A stretch of DNA of 7,758 nt from NCBI GenBank assembly GCA_030632625.1, contig DAOVUK010000131.1, positions 1-7,758 of the forward strand, written 5' to 3'. How positions within the stretch are numbered: the stretch's first letter is position 1; every line of letters starts with the position of its first letter. Made by a program: the position numbers and the translations under genes. Positions 5,652 through 7,758 of the stretch are shown here, in pieces. Below the pieces are notes generated by a model that did not search any database, had not been told where the DNA came from, and saw only the letters and a list, made by a program, of their open reading frames with translations. The stretch comes from Gammaproteobacteria bacterium (lineage in GTDB: Bacteria > Pseudomonadota > Gammaproteobacteria > GRL18).

Positions 5652-5656
5652 TTTTT

Positions 5657-7758
5657 ATGGTCGCCTTAGCAGAAACAAATATCAGATCCCGACTCACTGA
5701 AGTGATTCAAAGTGGTGTTGGAGCGCCTATTCTTCTGATGGGAATGCTGGCAATGGTTATTTTGCCATTACCGGCCATTTTGCTGGATATGTTCTTCACC
5801 TTCAATATTACCCTGGCTCTAATCATTCTTCTCATTGTTATTTATGCAAGAAAACCGCTGGATTTTGCTCTGTTTCCCACAGTTATTCTAATCGCAACTT
5901 TATTACGTCTGGCTTTAAATGTGGCTTCTACCCGGGTGGTGTTACTGCATGGTCATGAAGGGCCTGATGCGGCCGGCAAGGTGATTCAGTCTTTTGGTGA
6001 GGTGGTGATAGGCGGTAACTTTGCCGTGGGTCTGGTGGTGTTTATTATTCTTATCATTATCAATTTTATCGTGGTGACCAAGGGTGCCGGACGTGTTGCT
6101 GAAGTCAGTGCCCGGTTTACTCTGGATAGTATGCCCGGTAAGCAGATGGCAATTGATGCAGATTTAAATCAGGGCCTGATTGACCAGGATGAGGCCAAAC
6201 AACGCCGTGAAGAAGTGACTCGTGAAGCTGATTTTTACGGCTCAATGGATGGTGCCAGTAAATTTGTTCGTGGTGATGCCATTGCCGGGATTTTAATTAC
6301 CCTGATTAATGTCATTGGTGGTTTTGTCATTGGTATGGTACAGCATGATTTGAGTGCTGCAGAGTCAGCAGAAATTTTTGTTCTGCTGACCATTGGTGAT
6401 GGTCTGGTCGCGCAGATTCCCGGTCTTATTCTGTCCACTGCTGCCGGTATTATGGTGACTCGTGAAAATCGTGAAGGGGACATGGGTGCCAAGTTCGTGA
6501 CTGATCTGTTTAGCAAACCTAAAACTCTGGGAGTGACTTCAGGAGTGATGACAGTTATAGGGCTGGTTCCGGGCATGCCGCATTTCGCATTTTTGACTTT
6601 TGCTGCGCTTACCGGCGCAGGCGCATGGTTTATTAAGAATAAGAAAGCAACAACTGAGCTGGAAGTGATTCAGGAGAAACAGGTTCAGCAGCAACAGGCA
6701 GGTGAAGAGTCTGCCAGTGATCTGAAAGAATTGAGCTGGGATGATGTGATGCCGATTGATTCAATTGGCCTTGAAGTGGGCTATCGTCTGATCCCTATGG
6801 TTGATAAGTCTCAGGGCGGGCAGCTAATGAGCCGTATTAAAGGTGTGCGTAAGAAACTTTCTCAGGATTTAGGTTTTTTAATACCACCTGTGCATATCCG
6901 GGATAATTTGGATCTGGCACCCAATGTTTATCGAATTGCGCTGATGGGCGTCTCTGTTGGTGAAGCGGAAGTGCATCCGGAGCATGATATGGCGATTAAT
7001 CCGGGACAGGTGTTTGGTGAAGTGAATGGTATTAAAACCAAGGATCCTGCTTTTGGTCTGCCTGCCACCTGGATTGAGCAGAGTGAAAAAGACAATGCGC
7101 AAACCTTAGGTTATACCGTGGTTGATGCTAATACTGTGATTGCCACTCATCTGAGTCAGCTGCTTAATGAAAATGCGACTCAGTTGTTAGGACATGAGGA
7201 AGTACAGCAATTACTGGACAGACTGACTGTATCATCGCCTAAGCTGGTTGAAGATCTGGTGCCTAAGATTTTACCTCTGAGTACGCTTGTTAAGGTATTG
7301 CAGAATTTGTTAAATGAATCAATTCCTATCCGTGACTTTAAAACCATTATTGAATCTTTGGCTGAATATGCCCCGCAAACCCAGGATGCCGGAATTTTGA
7401 CAGCACAGGTCAGGGTGGCATTGGGTCGGTTTATTGTTCAGCATATCAATGGCTTAGCTAATGAGTTGTCAGTGATTACTTTAGATCCGTCTTTGGAACA
7501 GTTATTGCATCAGTCAATACAGATGTCAGAGGAAGGGGGTGGTATTGAACCTGGTCTGGCTGAAAGGATGCATCAGTCCTTAACAGAAAGTGCTCAGACT
7601 CAGGAAATGAACGGCTCGCCTGCCATCTTACTGGTTTCTGCTCAGGTACGACTGATGTTGATGCGCTTTGTTAAGCACAGCATACCCAACATGCATGTAT
7701 TAGCTTTTAACGAAGTTCCGGATAATATGCAGATAAAAATAGTTTCAACGGTTGGACA
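5657..7758 (+). CDS. flhA: Flagellar export gate protein FlhA (3' end cut by window)
   Basis: FlhA forms the nonameric export gate of the flagellar type III secretion apparatus in the inner membrane; its cytoplasmic ring docks chaperone-substrate complexes. Seven hundred codons are present without a stop, against about 690-710 for the family, so probably only a few codons are missing. The N-terminal half (about 22-328) is membrane-embedded. The FHIPEP-family block RVAEVSARFTLDSMPGKQMA (146-165) and following IDADL are intact, with Arg146, Arg153 and Asp157. FVRGDAIAG (203-211) carries Asp207, matching the proton-pathway Asp208 of Salmonella. A Gln/Glu-rich linker (about 329-360) leads to the cytoplasmic domain, which keeps LGFLIPPVHIRDN, NPGQVFGEVNGI, PAFGLPATWIE, and VVDANTVIATHLSQL. 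The flagellar paralogue is preferred over a virulence-type SctV because of the sigma-54 promoter and overall sequence. It starts its own transcription unit after tatD; flhB, its common upstream partner, is not adjacent. flhF and fleN may follow outside the window. Confidence 0.96.
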   Translation, partial: MVALAETNIRSRLTEVIQSGVGAPILLMGMLAMVILPLPAILLDMFFTFNITLALIILLIVIYARKPLDFALFPTVILIATLLRLALNVASTRVVLLHGHEGPDAAGKVIQSFGEVVIGGNFAVGLVVFIILIIINFIVVTKGAGRVAEVSARFTLDSMPGKQMAIDADLNQGLIDQDEAKQRREEVTREADFYGSMDGASKFVRGDAIAGILITLINVIGGFVIGMVQHDLSAAESAEIFVLLTIGDGLVAQIPGLILSTAAGIMVTRENREGDMGAKFVTDLFSKPKTLGVTSGVMTVIGLVPGMPHFAFLTFAALTGAGAWFIKNKKATTELEVIQEKQVQQQQAGEESASDLKELSWDDVMPIDSIGLEVGYRLIPMVDKSQGGQLMSRIKGVRKKLSQDLGFLIPPVHIRDNLDLAPNVYRIALMGVSVGEAEVHPEHDMAINPGQVFGEVNGIKTKDPAFGLPATWIEQSEKDNAQTLGYTVVDANTVIATHLSQLLNENATQLLGHEEVQQLLDRLTVSSPKLVEDLVPKILPLSTLVKVLQNLLNESIPIRDFKTIIESLAEYAPQTQDAGILTAQVRVALGRFIVQHINGLANELSVITLDPSLEQLLHQSIQMSEEGGGIEPGLAERMHQSLTESAQTQEMNGSPAILLVSAQVRLMLMRFVKHSIPNMHVLAFNEVPDNMQIKIVSTVG

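Noticed and set aside
6235..6576. 113-residue minus-strand reading frame
   Set aside because: Antisense shadow of flhA, whose conserved membrane region reads continuously on the plus strand.
6878..7102. 74-residue minus-strand reading frame
   Set aside because: Antisense shadow of the FlhA cytoplasmic domain.

Overview
The window reads as chromosomal DNA from a Gammaproteobacterium of moderate to low GC content. This inference rests on three proteins that closely resemble enterobacterial FklB, MltF and TatD, and on a flagellar gene (flhA) behind a sigma-54 type promoter, the usual arrangement in polarly flagellated gammaproteobacteria. I could not place it to genus. I see no phage, plasmid, CRISPR, toxin-antitoxin or defence genes, and no rRNA or tRNA.

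Left half, minus strand. Reading with transcription from right to left, four genes follow one another: a 92-residue membrane-associated protein of unknown function (4098-4376), a lytic transglycosylase of the MltF family (2614-4026), a membrane diguanylate-cyclase-like GGDEF protein (1118-2515), and an FKBP-type prolyl isomerase of the FklB type (194-826). Gaps of 71 and 98 bases between the first three allow co-transcription. The FklB gene is set apart, bracketed by two related MITE-like inverted-repeat elements (1-140 and 867-1026).

Right half, plus strand. A TatD-type metal-dependent hydrolase (4711-5538) diverges from the small membrane-protein gene across about 330 bases. That spacer holds a roughly 110-base imperfect palindrome and, directly before the tatD start codon, three 13-base tandem repeats. 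It is followed by a good -24/-12 promoter and flhA (from 5657), which runs off the right edge only a few codons short of its expected end.

How the genes fit together: MltF cleaves peptidoglycan, FklB folds proteins, the GGDEF protein may make or sense c-di-GMP, TatD is a nuclease or hydrolase, and FlhA is the export gate of the flagellar secretion apparatus. Apart from the general motility link between c-di-GMP and flagella, I see no reason to treat them as one system. The points most worth a second look are the mltF start (a lipoprotein signal peptide lies in frame upstream of the first ATG, reachable only from a non-AUG codon), the altered nucleotide-binding motif of the GGDEF domain, the large divergent-promoter palindrome, the repeat array at the tatD start, and the MITE pair. 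I did not find a convincing new multi-gene system.
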